21,024 nucleotides of DNA from a virus, in the IMG/VR virus record IMGVR_UViG_3300017770_000222, positions 1-21,024 of that record. The stretch is one strand, 5' to 3'. The position numbers were made by a program, and so were the translations under genes. The notes under the pieces are model-generated. The model was not told where the DNA came from, did no database searches, and was given only the letters and a program-made list of their open reading frames with translations. This document shows, one piece after another, positions 1-7,063 of the stretch. Each line of letters starts with the position of its first letter. Within the stretch, counting starts at the first letter, position 1.

Positions 1-422
1 ACTTGTTTGTGCCATCGAGAATCTCTACCCTCAACAGCGGCTTCTTTCCAATCTCCTTTGAGAATGGCTTCGTGCATTTTCTTAAACTTGCTTAGTCTGG
101 TTCTACCCATATTAAACATCATATTAACCAGGATTTGTTGCACTTCGTCTGGTAAATCTTCAAATATCCCATCTTCGTATAAAGCATTACATTCTGAGAT
201 GGCGAGGTCAAGGTCACGCTCGAAGCAGTCCTTAACTCGTTCTTCATCAACTGGAGTTCCGACAGCAGCGCCGAATTCAGCATCGGATTCGAGTACCAAG
301 TGGCCAACTCCGAAAGTAGGGTATCCCAGGTGATCGTGATAGATTTCATACACCACACCCTCGTCTATTTTTAATTGTTCAAAGACAGCTTCTCTGTCTA
401 ATTTTGTATCTCTAAAAAACAT
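1..422 (-). CDS. T4-type lysozyme (GH24), C-terminus cut by window edge
   Basis: A muramidase that would cleave the glycan chain of peptidoglycan, either as endolysin or as a virion lysozyme. The reading frame is open from an ATG at 422 to the left edge, showing 140 residues; T4 lysozyme e has 164, so roughly 20 or more residues are missing. The N-terminal half aligns with T4 e: KIDEGVVYEIYHDHLGYPTF followed by GVGHL matches the T4 active-site region, placing the catalytic Glu at residue 21, Asp at 30 and Thr at 36. LVNMMFNMG and SRWHKQ match later T4 e motifs. The lysozyme fold starts at residue 1, with no gp5-like OB domain before it and no signal peptide, so an e-like endolysin that needs a holin is the simplest reading. 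An AGAGG ribosome site lies 7 bases before the ATG. The upstream gene stops 11 bases away. Confidence 0.9.
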   Translation of the reverse strand, partial: MFFRDTKLDREAVFEQLKIDEGVVYEIYHDHLGYPTFGVGHLVLESDAEFGAAVGTPVDEERVKDCFERDLDLAISECNALYEDGIFEDLPDEVQQILVNMMFNMGRTRLSKFKKMHEAILKGDWKEAAVEGRDSRWHKQ

Positions 423-433
423 TTTGTTCCTCT

Positions 434-790
434 CTATGTTAACGTTGTTATGTCAACAGTGGATGTACCTTGAAATTCTAAAAGGCTTGCCACTTTGTCT
501 ATCGCACTATTGGCAGAATTGATAACGTTATTATAATAATCATCGCCGCCTGCATATTCATATCCCCACAAACCAATATTAACTGCGGTGTCTGCTGTGG
601 TTACTTTCGTTACTTCTGTATTTGCACGATCTTCAGCTGTTAAATTAGCAACCATAGGCTGTACCGAATATATTGAACTTCCTACTGATACATCATAAGT
701 TTTAACATTAAGTGTTACTTTCTTAATGACATTATCAGAATCAAATTTAAGTACTTCTGCTAATTCAAGTACCTTATCATAACTAGGCAT
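434..790 (-). CDS. Conserved hypothetical phage protein, 118 aa
   Basis: I do not recognise a function. The protein is acidic, lacks cysteine, and has no signal peptide or membrane segment. It has a helical N-terminus (MPSYDKVLELAEVLKFD), a Ser/Thr/Val-rich middle that looks beta-stranded, and a region rich in Gly and Tyr (GYEYAGGDDYYNN) before a Ser/Ala helix. It sits 5 bases after the stop of the upstream gene and 11 bases before the lysozyme, so it is part of the same late transcript. The ribosome site is weak, which suggests translational coupling. A small virion or assembly role is possible from its place in the late region, but nothing in the sequence proves this. Confidence 0.7.
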   Translation of the reverse strand: MPSYDKVLELAEVLKFDSDNVIKKVTLNVKTYDVSVGSSIYSVQPMVANLTAEDRANTEVTKVTTADTAVNIGLWGYEYAGGDDYYNNVINSANSAIDKVASLLEFQGTSTVDITTLT

Positions 791-795
791 AGTTA

Positions 796-1290
796 TTAAC
801 TAATCATTTCAAATTCAGCGGACTTGTTCATAAATGAAATTGCCCATCTGTCATCAGAATCAATAAAGCAATAATGGATTTTACCTTTATCAGGTCCATC
901 TACTACTTCCCAAATCCAACATACAAATCCTGGTTTGATTTTCTTATCTTCTGATGAGATTGTTTGAAAGAAAGTTTTCATGCGATGTTGAGCATTCCAA
1001 AAACGACCATAACGGATTTCTTCCGTATTCCAAATTTCTTTGTACTTGGCTTGAACGTCTTTGTAATCTCTTCCGATTACATGTCTCTTTTCTGCCTTTT
1101 TACCAAAAGGAACAATTCCCATTCCGAGAACCTTTACTTTTCCGTCATAAACAGGCAATCCTGAAATACCATAGTTCTTTGCACTACGGCCTTTCCACAT
1201 AGGTGTTACAGTTGTTCCAACTTTTAGTTTGGCAACGGTAACTTTACCTTCGTCTAATTGTTCTTGTTCCCATGCATTAAATGATTTCAT
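796..1290 (-). CDS. Putative internal virion protein with capsid-targeting-like leader
   Basis: The function is unknown. The 164-residue protein starts MKSFNAWEQEQLDEGKV, a leader of the MK-x-F type shared with several genes in this window, and has an LDE/G sequence at residues 12 to 15 that fits the T4 gp21 prohead-protease consensus (L or I, x, E, then A/G/S). The rest is a Trp- and Tyr-rich globular protein containing GRFWNAQHRMKTFF and FVCWIWEVVDG, ending in a beta-rich part with HYCFIDSDDRWAISF. There is no membrane segment. An AAAGGA ribosome site is placed well before the ATG at 1290. The packaging idea is inference from the leader; an alternative is a cytoplasmic or structural protein with a fortuitous start. 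Confidence 0.75.
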   Translation of the reverse strand: MKSFNAWEQEQLDEGKVTVAKLKVGTTVTPMWKGRSAKNYGISGLPVYDGKVKVLGMGIVPFGKKAEKRHVIGRDYKDVQAKYKEIWNTEEIRYGRFWNAQHRMKTFFQTISSEDKKIKPGFVCWIWEVVDGPDKGKIHYCFIDSDDRWAISFMNKSAEFEMIS

Positions 1291-1304
1291 ATCTTTTCCT
1301 TTAA

Positions 1305-2066
1305 TTAACCAGCAGCTGATCCCATTTGTTGTTTTGCTGCAGCACGCTCTTTATCGCGTTCTTGTTTACGTTTCTCACGCTCTTTTTCGACTTCGTCTTG
1401 AGCTTTTTGTCTTTCAGCCTCCGAAGCGTGCTTTAGTTTAATTCTTTCTTTTTCTTTGTCTTGACGATCTTTCATCAAGTCAAGTTCAGATGCTTGTCTT
1501 GCTTTTAATTGAGCTTGAGCAACAGCATCTTCTTTAACATTAACCGTACCCATAATATCTCGAATACGCTTCTTGTGTTTCTTTTGATTCTTTTTAGAAA
1601 CTCCTGGTTCTCCATCAGGACCTACTCCTAAGCCGGCAATATTTCCACCGCCGACATTATTCGTAGGTTCTTCTTCGATTTCTCGTTTTGCTGCTTCAGC
1701 AATTAAAGAACCATTTTCTTCAACGAATCGTTCCAAAGATTTTTCTATATCTTCTTCAACTGATTCTTCTGTTAAATAGTTTGTGGCTTCAACTCTTTGT
1801 TGCTCACGTATCAACCATAAAGCTGATGCATATGATGCTAACTTAGTTTGACCGCCAGGAAGTTTAGCAAGTAGTTTCTTCAGATTAAGAATCATTTGGT
1901 CAAAGTTACCAAACGCCGCTTTCTGCGCATTCTTCGAGAAGTCCTTACGTTTGATTAGGATATTACCCTTATCATCAATAATCCCTTCTTTATATGCAGC
2001 CCACTTATTAAAGGGTGTCACCAACCTTTTGATAAATGAGTATACTAAGAATAAATCTACTACCAT
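1305..2066 (-). CDS. Conserved T4-like phage protein with long charged coiled-coil tail
   Basis: A 253-residue protein of a type I have seen in T4-like phages of marine bacteria, without known function. The N-terminal 100 residues are a conserved helical domain: a hydrophobic start (MVVDLFLVYSFIKRLVTPF), then AYKEGIIDDKGN, then LKKLLAKLPGG and KLASYASALWLIRE. The hydrophobic start has Lys/Arg breaks and is probably packing core, not a clear membrane anchor. After a Gly-rich linker near residues 138 to 155, the last 95 residues are almost all Lys, Glu, Arg, Gln, Asp and Ala, a long highly charged helix or coiled coil. The start has an AGGGA site and directly follows the stop codon of the preceding gene. 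A scaffold, core or chaperone role in head or tail assembly would fit the tail, but is a guess. Confidence 0.8.
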   Translation of the reverse strand: MVVDLFLVYSFIKRLVTPFNKWAAYKEGIIDDKGNILIKRKDFSKNAQKAAFGNFDQMILNLKKLLAKLPGGQTKLASYASALWLIREQQRVEATNYLTEESVEEDIEKSLERFVEENGSLIAEAAKREIEEEPTNNVGGGNIAGLGVGPDGEPGVSKKNQKKHKKRIRDIMGTVNVKEDAVAQAQLKARQASELDLMKDRQDKEKERIKLKHASEAERQKAQDEVEKEREKRKQERDKERAAAKQQMGSAAG

Positions 2067-2441
2067 TTAAATTTCCCTCAACCTTTGTATTATAAACTCA
2101 TCACCAGTTATTGACTCTGAGCTTATTCCAATTTCATCATATACTAATACTTCTGGCATAAAATTCAAATACTCTACGAATGGTTTTAAATATTCGTGAT
2201 ATTCATGCAACCGCATAAATAACATATTTGTTGCCGCCTGTCCAAACACATTGAATATTACAATGAGATGGTTCAGAATTAACCTTTCTTTTAATTCGTC
2301 ATCTTGTCTATAACGACTCAGAAGTTTACGGAGATATTGAAATCTCTTTATATCTTCTTCGAACTCTGACAACTCAGTACACTGAGGATTGTCATAGTGT
2401 TTCATCGCGTAAAGCAGAAAGGTTGATTCTGTCAAATTCAT
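2067..2441 (-). CDS. Conserved T4-like phage protein, all-helical, 124 aa
   Basis: This matches a small protein family I associate with T4-like cyanophages and related marine phages, with no known activity. Recognisable parts are FLLYAMKHYDNPQC near the start, EFEEDIKRFQYLRKLLSRYR, then LKERLILNHLIVIFNVFG, and a C-terminal FIIQRLREI. It appears helical, soluble and mildly acidic. It is placed directly before the charged coiled-coil gene, whose ATG abuts its stop codon (TAAATG context), so the two are likely co-translated and may work together. There is no clear ribosome site before the ATG at 2441. A near-match to the late box (TTTAAATA) lies just upstream at 2459 to 2466. Confidence 0.8.
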   Translation of the reverse strand: MNLTESTFLLYAMKHYDNPQCTELSEFEEDIKRFQYLRKLLSRYRQDDELKERLILNHLIVIFNVFGQAATNMLFMRLHEYHEYLKPFVEYLNFMPEVLVYDEIGISSESITGDEFIIQRLREI

Positions 2442-2458
2442 AACAATAAAAGGCTAAC

Positions 2459-2466
2459 TATTTAAA
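2459..2466 (-). promoter_or_regulatory. Possible weak late promoter (TTTAAATA)
   Basis: This has one mismatch to the T4 late box TATAAATA and lies in the short gap right after the stop of the 98-residue gene, 18 bases before the next ATG. The position copies that of the exact boxes elsewhere in the window. Such near-matches are common by chance in AT-rich DNA, so confidence is low. Confidence 0.25.
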
Positions 2467-2467
2467 G

Positions 2468-2764
2468 TTAAGCGTCAGCTACAACTGTATCATCACCTGT
2501 ACCGTCTACACCTAAGTCACCAGCATTAGCTGCTGATACTTTCATCGGAACTAAGCATTCCGCGAAGTGACGGCCATTGGCTGTATGATATAACCACCAA
2601 CCTGGTCCTTTAAGACCTTTAGCTCTGTTAGCTGCGACGCCTGCTTCTGTTAAGTCAACAAAGACTGCATTGTCTTCGTCGTTTGACTTATTAGTATTGC
2701 CTGCGGCAGTTTCGAGCCACTTTGGTACGCTAGCTGCAGCGTCTGTTTTTCCCCATAGTGCCAT
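2468..2764 (-). CDS. Small conserved phage protein, possible virion component
   Basis: A 98-residue acidic protein starting MALWGKTDAAASVPKWLE. The middle has KGLKGPGWWLYHTANGRHFAECLVPM, given here only as landmarks: GPGWWLY around residue 53 and AECLVPM near residue 68. This arrangement (W/Y pair, short turn, RH, ECL) resembles a family of small proteins in T4-like cyanophages that are often labelled structural. The C-terminus is an Ala/Gly/Asp tail. The ribosome site TTAGGAG is strong, suggesting high expression, in keeping with a structural protein. There is no signal peptide or membrane span. The family resemblance is from memory, and the structural role is inferred. Confidence 0.75.
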   Translation of the reverse strand: MALWGKTDAAASVPKWLETAAGNTNKSNDEDNAVFVDLTEAGVAANRAKGLKGPGWWLYHTANGRHFAECLVPMKVSAANAGDLGVDGTGDDTVVADA

Positions 2765-2782
2765 TGTTATTCTCCTAATTTA

Positions 2783-3022
2783 TTATTTTAAAACTTTATA
2801 AAGTTCATCAACTAATTCGGCTTTCTTTTTTCTTTTGTCAAGTTCAATACCTGCTTTACGACCTTCTGTCTCAAGGTCAGCTTTTGTTAGTTTACCTAAC
2901 GCAGCTTTAGTAACCTTAGGACCTTTAGCAACAGCAGCCTTCTTTGGCTCCTTTACTGGGTCTACTTTAGCAGGAGTTTCATCTTTACAAAATAAGCCTT
3001 TAATCCAATCAATCAAAAACAT
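2783..3022 (-). CDS. Small basic protein with SAP/Rho-N-like C-terminal helix motif
   Basis: A 79-residue Lys-rich protein. The N-terminus (MFLIDWIKGLFCKDE) is short and hydrophobic with one Cys; it is followed by a Lys/Pro/Ala linker and then by a compact helical C-terminus, LGKLTKADLETEGRKAGIEL and DKRKKKAELVDELYKVLK. The pattern of two helices, LTKADLE...GIELDKRKKKAELVDEL, resembles the SAP or Rho N-terminal fold used for nucleic-acid binding. DNA or RNA binding, perhaps within the head, is therefore possible. The start has a good AGGAGT site. The gene lies in a gap-free run of small late genes. Similar small proteins occur in T4-like phages; their role is not known to me. Confidence 0.75.
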   Translation of the reverse strand: MFLIDWIKGLFCKDETPAKVDPVKEPKKAAVAKGPKVTKAALGKLTKADLETEGRKAGIELDKRKKKAELVDELYKVLK

Positions 3023-3047
3023 AATTTACTCCTATTATATAATAGAA

Positions 3048-3530
3048 TTAACTACCGCAATTACTGGCAGCTAATTTCTTTTTCTTTGGCTCAAGAGTAT
3101 CTGAAGCTTCAGTATCCTCGGCCTTTTCGTTGTCTCCTTTCCAGTTCTTGTCTACGTAATCAAAGAATTCTTTTTTCTTCTCATCGCTTTCAAGTTCTGC
3201 TGGACTTTCGACTCCAAACTTTTTTAATGCTTTTTTGAAGAATTCTTGATATTCAGAATCTTCTTCGTTTTGTAAACGAGCCATAATCTTTTCTTCGATT
3301 TTGCTCTCGATAATTTCTTTCCAACTAGGCATTTTATTTTCCTCTGTGTATTGTTCTGGTAATGACTTTAAAAATTTCATTATATCTCTATTACTACCAA
3401 AGACACTCAATTCCATTCCTGTTGATGTCTTTTTAGTAAACGGATTAAGCTTTGCACTCTTGGCAAGCTTTAAAGCGTTTTTATAGCTCTTATCGTCCAT
3501 ATCAACTAATTTAAAACTTCCGTCAGCCAT
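3048..3530 (-). CDS. Conserved late protein, scaffold- or core-like C-terminal domain
   Basis: A 160-residue, highly charged protein in two parts. Residues 1 to about 75 form a small alpha/beta domain (FKLVDMDDKSYKNALKLAKS, then GMELSVFGSNRDIMKFLKSL). From about residue 88 there is a helical region, IIESKIEEKIMARL, then EYQEFFKKALKKFGV, SPAELESDEKKKEFFDYVDK and NWKGD. This second part resembles a C-terminal domain found on several proteins of T4-like marine phages, often near prohead or virion genes. The tail is Lys-rich and ends SNCGS. An exact late box lies 32 bases upstream, and an AAGGA/TAGGA ribosome site precedes the ATG. The late promoter and domain suggest a virion or head-assembly protein, but the exact job is unknown. 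Confidence 0.75.
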   Translation of the reverse strand: MADGSFKLVDMDDKSYKNALKLAKSAKLNPFTKKTSTGMELSVFGSNRDIMKFLKSLPEQYTEENKMPSWKEIIESKIEEKIMARLQNEEDSEYQEFFKKALKKFGVESPAELESDEKKKEFFDYVDKNWKGDNEKAEDTEASDTLEPKKKKLAASNCGS

Positions 3531-3561
3531 TCCTTATTCCTATTATTATATGTTCTATGTT

Positions 3562-3569
3562 TATTTATA
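3562..3569 (-). promoter_or_regulatory. T4-type late promoter TATAAATA
   Basis: This is an exact match to the T4 late promoter box recognised by host RNA polymerase with the gp55 sigma factor and gp33/gp45. It lies in a 34-base gap, overlapping the TAA stop of the upstream gene, with the downstream ATG 32 bases beyond. The distance leaves space for a start site and the ribosome site. It should drive the leftward block of small genes down to the lysozyme. Confidence 0.7.
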
Positions 3570-3861
3570 ACAGTTTCGTTATCCGAATCTGTAAATTATC
3601 AATGCCTTTAATCAAACGATGGTATTCACCTTCTTCGATCTTAAATCTTATTCCTGGTTCTAATAACAATGGTAAACAATTTTCTGGTTGAAATTGCCAA
3701 CCATTTCCTGATATAACTTCAACCATGCGGTCTTCTTTATCTCTGTGCCAAACAAACTCTGCCTGATCTTCATTAATATCAAATGTACGAATATCACCAA
3801 TATCCGTATATGGCTTACCAGAAATAACTACCACCTCCCTTGAGACCAAGTTCCTTTGCAT
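3565..3861 (-). CDS. Cupin-like small protein; start uncertain
   Basis: The confident part begins near YTDIGDIRTFDINEDQ and continues with AEFVWHRDKEDRMVEVISGN, GWQFQPENCLPLLL, GIRFKIEEGEYHRLIKG and a final LQIRITKL. The order (WHRD motif, G-W-Q-F, LLLEPG, YHRLI) looks like a single small beta-barrel of the cupin type, with His residues that could bind metal. Related proteins occur in T4-like phages; the substrate is unknown. The given start is the ATG at 3861, which overlaps the preceding gene by 47 bases and has a poor ribosome site. A strong AGGGAGGT site at 3833 to 3840 points instead to a start near 3825, where only ATT is in frame at good spacing; that would give about 86 residues. The frame stays open further upstream to 4062, but that extension runs inside the better-supported upstream gene. 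Confidence 0.75.
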   Translation of the reverse strand: MQRNLVSREVVVISGKPYTDIGDIRTFDINEDQAEFVWHRDKEDRMVEVISGNGWQFQPENCLPLLLEPGIRFKIEEGEYHRLIKGIDNLQIRITKLL

Positions 3862-4186
3862 ACTTAGGTAATCGACAGGCCCAGTATCCTGCAGACATTT
3901 TATCTGTTTTAGTATCGCAATTGTGTCTGCTTGCGAAATTCTTAGCTGCGTCTCTATCATTGATTTTAGCAGTAAGCCCACCTTTCTCATCACCGAACTC
4001 AATCTTTTTGATATTACCTGTGTCAGGGTTTCTAACATAGACAACATACTTCTTATCTCCACTCGAACGTTTAGGTGTATTTAATTCTGGTTCTTCTTCC
4101 AATTCAATCATAGGGCTTTCTAAAGGAACAGTAACTCCTTCATATAATCCAAAGCCTTCATGTTTCCACTCTGTAAATTTTTTCAT
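3815..4186 (-). CDS. Leader-bearing basic protein with YWACRLP motif
   Basis: A 123-residue protein. The N-terminus MKKFTEWKHEGFGLYEGVTV has the MK-x-F leader and an LYE/G site at residues 14 to 17 that fits T4 gp21 processing. After an acidic linker comes a compact domain starting KKYVVYVRNPDTGNIKKIEF, then GDEKGGLTAKIND, AAKNFASRHNCDTKTDK and GYWACRLPKYAKELGL, ending GGGSYFW. The RHxC...YWxCR pattern is a phage domain family I have seen in many T4-like genomes; the Cys and His could bind metal. No enzymatic role is known to me. Its ATG shares one base with the stop of the RimK-like gene (TAATG), indicating coupled translation. Packaging in the head is inferred from the leader. Confidence 0.8.
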   Translation of the reverse strand: MKKFTEWKHEGFGLYEGVTVPLESPMIELEEEPELNTPKRSSGDKKYVVYVRNPDTGNIKKIEFGDEKGGLTAKINDRDAAKNFASRHNCDTKTDKMSAGYWACRLPKYAKELGLKGGGSYFW

Positions 4187-5640
4187 TAGTGATCCGATTT
4201 GTCGTTTCTATCTGTTTTGTTTGATAATATAAATCGTCTGTTTGGATTGACTGCAATTTTGAACTTAGTCATTAACTTTCTATTCACTAACATTTCTGAT
4301 GCAGTATCTTTTAATGACAACGCGATTTCAGCAATATGTTTCTTGTTATTGAAAAAGATCTCATGTTCAACTACAGGTCTTGTATCAAATGGTTTTTGAC
4401 CACGAGTTGGTTTTGAGACATATATTACTTCACTCTCAAACTTATAACCGTTCTTTTCCCAAAATACCTTTTTACCTTTTGTTTCCATTTTATCAACATG
4501 GAGCATACTTGCCTTTGCACTGTTACCAGAATCAAACTTTGCACGTACAGGATTCTTTTCCATACCTTTAAATATAATCGTTTCAATATAACCTGCTTCT
4601 TGTCTAAAGATTGGTCTTCTATTGACATCCTTAGAAAAGAATTGTATAATTGTCTCTACAACTTTCTTATCAGATACTTTACCTTGTTTCTCTTCTGTCC
4701 AAGGATCGTAACCTTCAAAGTGAGAACGAATACCTGGAGAACCATTTACTTCAATAATATAAGGATTACCTTTCTTATCAACAAAATGATCTACTCCACA
4801 ATATACAGCTCCTGTTGCTCTTGCGGCTGCTTTAATTACTGCGATCTCTTTCTTTGATAAATCGTATGGTTCTGTTGTTGCACCTTGGTGAACATTGTTT
4901 CTAAAGTCTTTGTTATCTGGTGCTTGTATTCTTTCTGCTGCTGCAATAATTTTACCACCAACAAGTAGTGTACGAATATCTGATTTCATTTCAAAGAATT
5001 CTTGTATTAATAAATCAGCATCGTATTTCCATAACGATTGACATACACCTGTTAAAGATGACATACTATCAATCTTCATTACACCAACACCTTGAGTACC
5101 TTTTAGTGTTTTAACAATAACAGGGAACTTTCCACCAACTCGTTTATGAGCGTCTTCAATTGAATGTTCGTTGGGTATAGATGATGTTCTTGGAATCGGT
5201 ATATTATTACGACCTAACAATAATGCGTTGGACATTTTGTTATCGCAAACTAACATAGATTCTAAATCATTAACAAGTAAGAAACCAATATCCTGTAGAG
5301 AAGATACGAATGCTTGAGAGGTAAGCGTTCCGATTGCACCTGCTCTTACAAATACAATTGAGTTATGAGTTTCTATTTCAATATCTTTATTCTTGCCGTC
5401 AATATTACGAATCTTTACAGTTCCAATATCAATATCGGAATCGGCAATCCATGCTTTTGATATATCAACGAAATCAAATTTAATATCTCTCTTAACAGAA
5501 ACTTCTTCAACAATATCAGCAAAGGTTCCGTCACCATCTCCTGTACCTAAGACAACCACATGCAGTTCGTTATAAGGAACAACTTCTGCTTCTTCCTCGA
5601 GAGGGAGTGGGTTTCTTCTGTACTCAGATATAGATTTCAT
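4186..5640 (-). CDS. RimK-like ATP-grasp ligase fused to RimB-like aspartic protease domain
   Basis: Two domains in one chain of 484 residues. Residues about 25 to 340 are an ATP-grasp ligase of the RimK type: the ATP-binding segment FPVIVKTLKGTQGVGVMKI around 172 to 190, LLIQEFFE near 210, and the metal-binding end YIIEVNGSPGI near 294 to 304. RimK adds glutamate to the C-terminus of ribosomal protein S6. Residues about 350 to 475 match the RimB/zinc-protease-annotated retropepsin-like family that trims such glutamates, with VRAKFDSGNSAKASMLHV at 365 to 382 holding the likely catalytic Asp370 in a DSG motif. The protein starts MKSISEYRRNPLPLEEEAEV, a weaker form of the shared leader with an LEE site at 14 to 16. 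The start lacks a clear ribosome site. The target protein is unknown; S6 or another host protein is possible. Confidence 0.88.
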   Translation of the reverse strand: MKSISEYRRNPLPLEEEAEVVPYNELHVVVLGTGDGDGTFADIVEEVSVKRDIKFDFVDISKAWIADSDIDIGTVKIRNIDGKNKDIEIETHNSIVFVRAGAIGTLTSQAFVSSLQDIGFLLVNDLESMLVCDNKMSNALLLGRNNIPIPRTSSIPNEHSIEDAHKRVGGKFPVIVKTLKGTQGVGVMKIDSMSSLTGVCQSLWKYDADLLIQEFFEMKSDIRTLLVGGKIIAAAERIQAPDNKDFRNNVHQGATTEPYDLSKKEIAVIKAAARATGAVYCGVDHFVDKKGNPYIIEVNGSPGIRSHFEGYDPWTEEKQGKVSDKKVVETIIQFFSKDVNRRPIFRQEAGYIETIIFKGMEKNPVRAKFDSGNSAKASMLHVDKMETKGKKVFWEKNGYKFESEVIYVSKPTRGQKPFDTRPVVEHEIFFNNKKHIAEIALSLKDTASEMLVNRKLMTKFKIAVNPNRRFILSNKTDRNDKSDH

Positions 5641-5659
5641 AATATTAAATTCAACTAAT

Positions 5660-6508
5660 TTACTTCTTGCGCTTATTCGCAGGAAGGCTTGCGTCTAATG
5701 CAGCTTCAACTTCTTTATATTGCCTAATGTATTGCATAGATCCATATTTCACTTTGTTTAGTTTAGAAAGTTCTCTTTTAACTTTAGGATCTTTTGATTG
5801 CTTCATATCAGACAGATCGTATCTTGCGTTAAGTTCACTTAGGTTAGTAGATTCTTCAACGTATTTCATCATGAATTCGTCAGTTTCATCTGCGTCATCA
5901 GTTTTAATTTCGCCGTTATCCATTGCCCATCCGATAATATCGTCTTCAGCTTTTTGGTCTAAATCTCCACCTCTTTGATACTTTTCTATTGCGCGTCTAT
6001 GTTTTGTTATTATTTGTTTCCATTCTCTATCACGTGGAAAATGTTTAATTACATTATTGATATTCTCAAGTAATTCAGGAAAGATATCTTTAAGATCTCC
6101 ATCGTCCATCATATAAGCATCGCCTTGTAGGAATGCAACAATATCAGCTTTCTTGCCAGTAATGTCAGCCGTCTGACTGCCTGTCTTTTTAATTTTAATA
6201 TTGTGTTGTCTTTGCGACTTGTTAATATCAGATGAACTTCCAATATAGTCAATATCAATCTTAGTAGTTTTGTTTGGGCTTCTGAGTCTCAACTTTTCAG
6301 CCAATACAGATTCGTCCAAACTAATTGTTACTTCTTCTTCGAGTGATTCGTTATGAGGATAACCTTTTAATGGAACTGGTGAAGGTACCAAAGTTTGTTT
6401 GATTTTTTCATAAGTTAATTTTGCTAACTTTTCTTTGAACTCTTTAGTTCTTGCATCAATGGACTTTTTAACTTGTGCGTCCAATCTTGCTTGTCTATTA
6501 TCTTCCAC
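5660..6508 (-). CDS. Uncharacterised charged late protein, GTG start
   Basis: A 282-residue, very charged protein with no function that I recognise. It begins at a GTG codon, chosen because GGAGG lies six bases upstream and the preceding stop is only two bases away. The first 45 residues are a helix rich in Lys, Arg and Glu. A small folded part around residues 68 to 130 includes KLRLRSPNKTTKIDIDYIGS and ADITGKKADIVAFLQGDAYM, followed by a helical half with LKDIFPELLENINNVIKHFP and a basic, Lys-rich C-terminus ending ANKRKK. Several Leu/Ile-x-Glu sites (LEE near 56, LAE near 69) could be cut by a prohead protease, which would leave most of the folded part. It lacks the MK-x-F leader. A head-core or DNA-associated role would fit the charge, but is a guess. 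Confidence 0.7.
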   Translation of the reverse strand: MEDNRQARLDAQVKKSIDARTKEFKEKLAKLTYEKIKQTLVPSPVPLKGYPHNESLEEEVTISLDESVLAEKLRLRSPNKTTKIDIDYIGSSSDINKSQRQHNIKIKKTGSQTADITGKKADIVAFLQGDAYMMDDGDLKDIFPELLENINNVIKHFPRDREWKQIITKHRRAIEKYQRGGDLDQKAEDDIIGWAMDNGEIKTDDADETDEFMMKYVEESTNLSELNARYDLSDMKQSKDPKVKRELSKLNKVKYGSMQYIRQYKEVEAALDASLPANKRKK

Positions 6509-6510
6509 GT

Positions 6511-7059
6511 TTATCCTCCGAATTCGTGTCCTGCGACTCTCTTCATTTGTTTCTTAAACTCAGCAAAGTCAGGTTTTGATTTATATAATTTAATTGATAG
6601 ATGGTCTTTATCTTTGCCTTTAATGCGCCAATTGTAACCATCCTTCTTATGTTCTGGTTTTGTTGTTTTTACAACACGTCTTTGGAATCCATCTTCCCAA
6701 GATTCGGATCCTTCTGATAATTGTTCATCAACCATCAAAGCTAAGATATGGGAATCTAATCCATACTGATTCGCAATCCTGCCTGCATAATATTCTTTTC
6801 CGTGCCTTGGTTTAGGACCATGCTTATACATGATTTCTTTTACTTTAGCAACAGCTTGTCCATACTTCTTTTTAAATATAGTATCAGCTGCAATCTTTTT
6901 AATTACTTGCTGTGTTGTTAATTCTTCAGTTTGATTTTCTTCAGGTACGCAATTAGGAACCATCTTGTTGCCTTTCTTTTTCATGCCTACTTTTTTGTAG
7001 CCAACCCAGCAACCGTCTGCTTCTTCAATAGATTCTAAAATGTCTCTGAAGGTTTTCAT
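6511..7059 (-). CDS. Leader-bearing late protein with CW-GY-PNC motif
   Basis: A 182-residue basic protein. It opens MKTFRDILESIEEADGCWVG, very close in pattern to the T4 internal-protein leader MKTYQEFIAEA, with an IEE/A site at residues 11 to 14. Directly after it comes CWVGYKKVGMKKKGNKMVPN followed by CVPE, a two-Cys motif I have met in several proteins of T4-like marine phages, possibly a small metal or disulphide knuckle. A helical centre follows (IKKIAADTIFKKKYGQAVAK, then KYGLDSHILALMVDEQ-like helices), and the last 50 residues form a beta/alpha part containing YNWRIKGKDKDHLSIKLY and FAEFKKQMKRVAGHEFGG. The function is unknown. The likely mature protein after cleavage would start right at the Cys motif, which supports the leader being a removable propeptide. 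Confidence 0.8.
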   Translation of the reverse strand: MKTFRDILESIEEADGCWVGYKKVGMKKKGNKMVPNCVPEENQTEELTTQQVIKKIAADTIFKKKYGQAVAKVKEIMYKHGPKPRHGKEYYAGRIANQYGLDSHILALMVDEQLSEGSESWEDGFQRRVVKTTKPEHKKDGYNWRIKGKDKDHLSIKLYKSKPDFAEFKKQMKRVAGHEFGG

Positions 7060-7063
7060 ATTT

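Noticed and set aside
7-333. Open frame on the plus strand, and all other plus-strand frames in the window
   Set aside because: They lie opposite well-supported minus-strand genes, have odd composition rich in Ser, Leu, Phe and Ile, and lack ribosome sites. The one at 7 to 333 is opposite the lysozyme.
3032-3045. Fourteen-base perfect palindrome CTATTATATAATAG before the 79-residue gene
   Set aside because: It is entirely A/T apart from its ends, includes a TATAAT but lacks a good -35, and is easily explained by chance in AT-rich gaps. It is not called as an operator or promoter.
3862-4062. N-terminal extension of the cupin-like frame to an ATG at 4062
   Set aside because: It runs in another frame inside the well-supported YWACRLP gene, and its residues look like out-of-frame translation.
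4425-4628. Minus-strand open frames at 4425 to 4628, 12337 to 12519, 14034 to 14249 and 14433 to 14684
   Set aside because: They are alternative frames within the RimK-like, GT32-like and ligase-like genes, with no ribosome site and no recognisable protein pattern.
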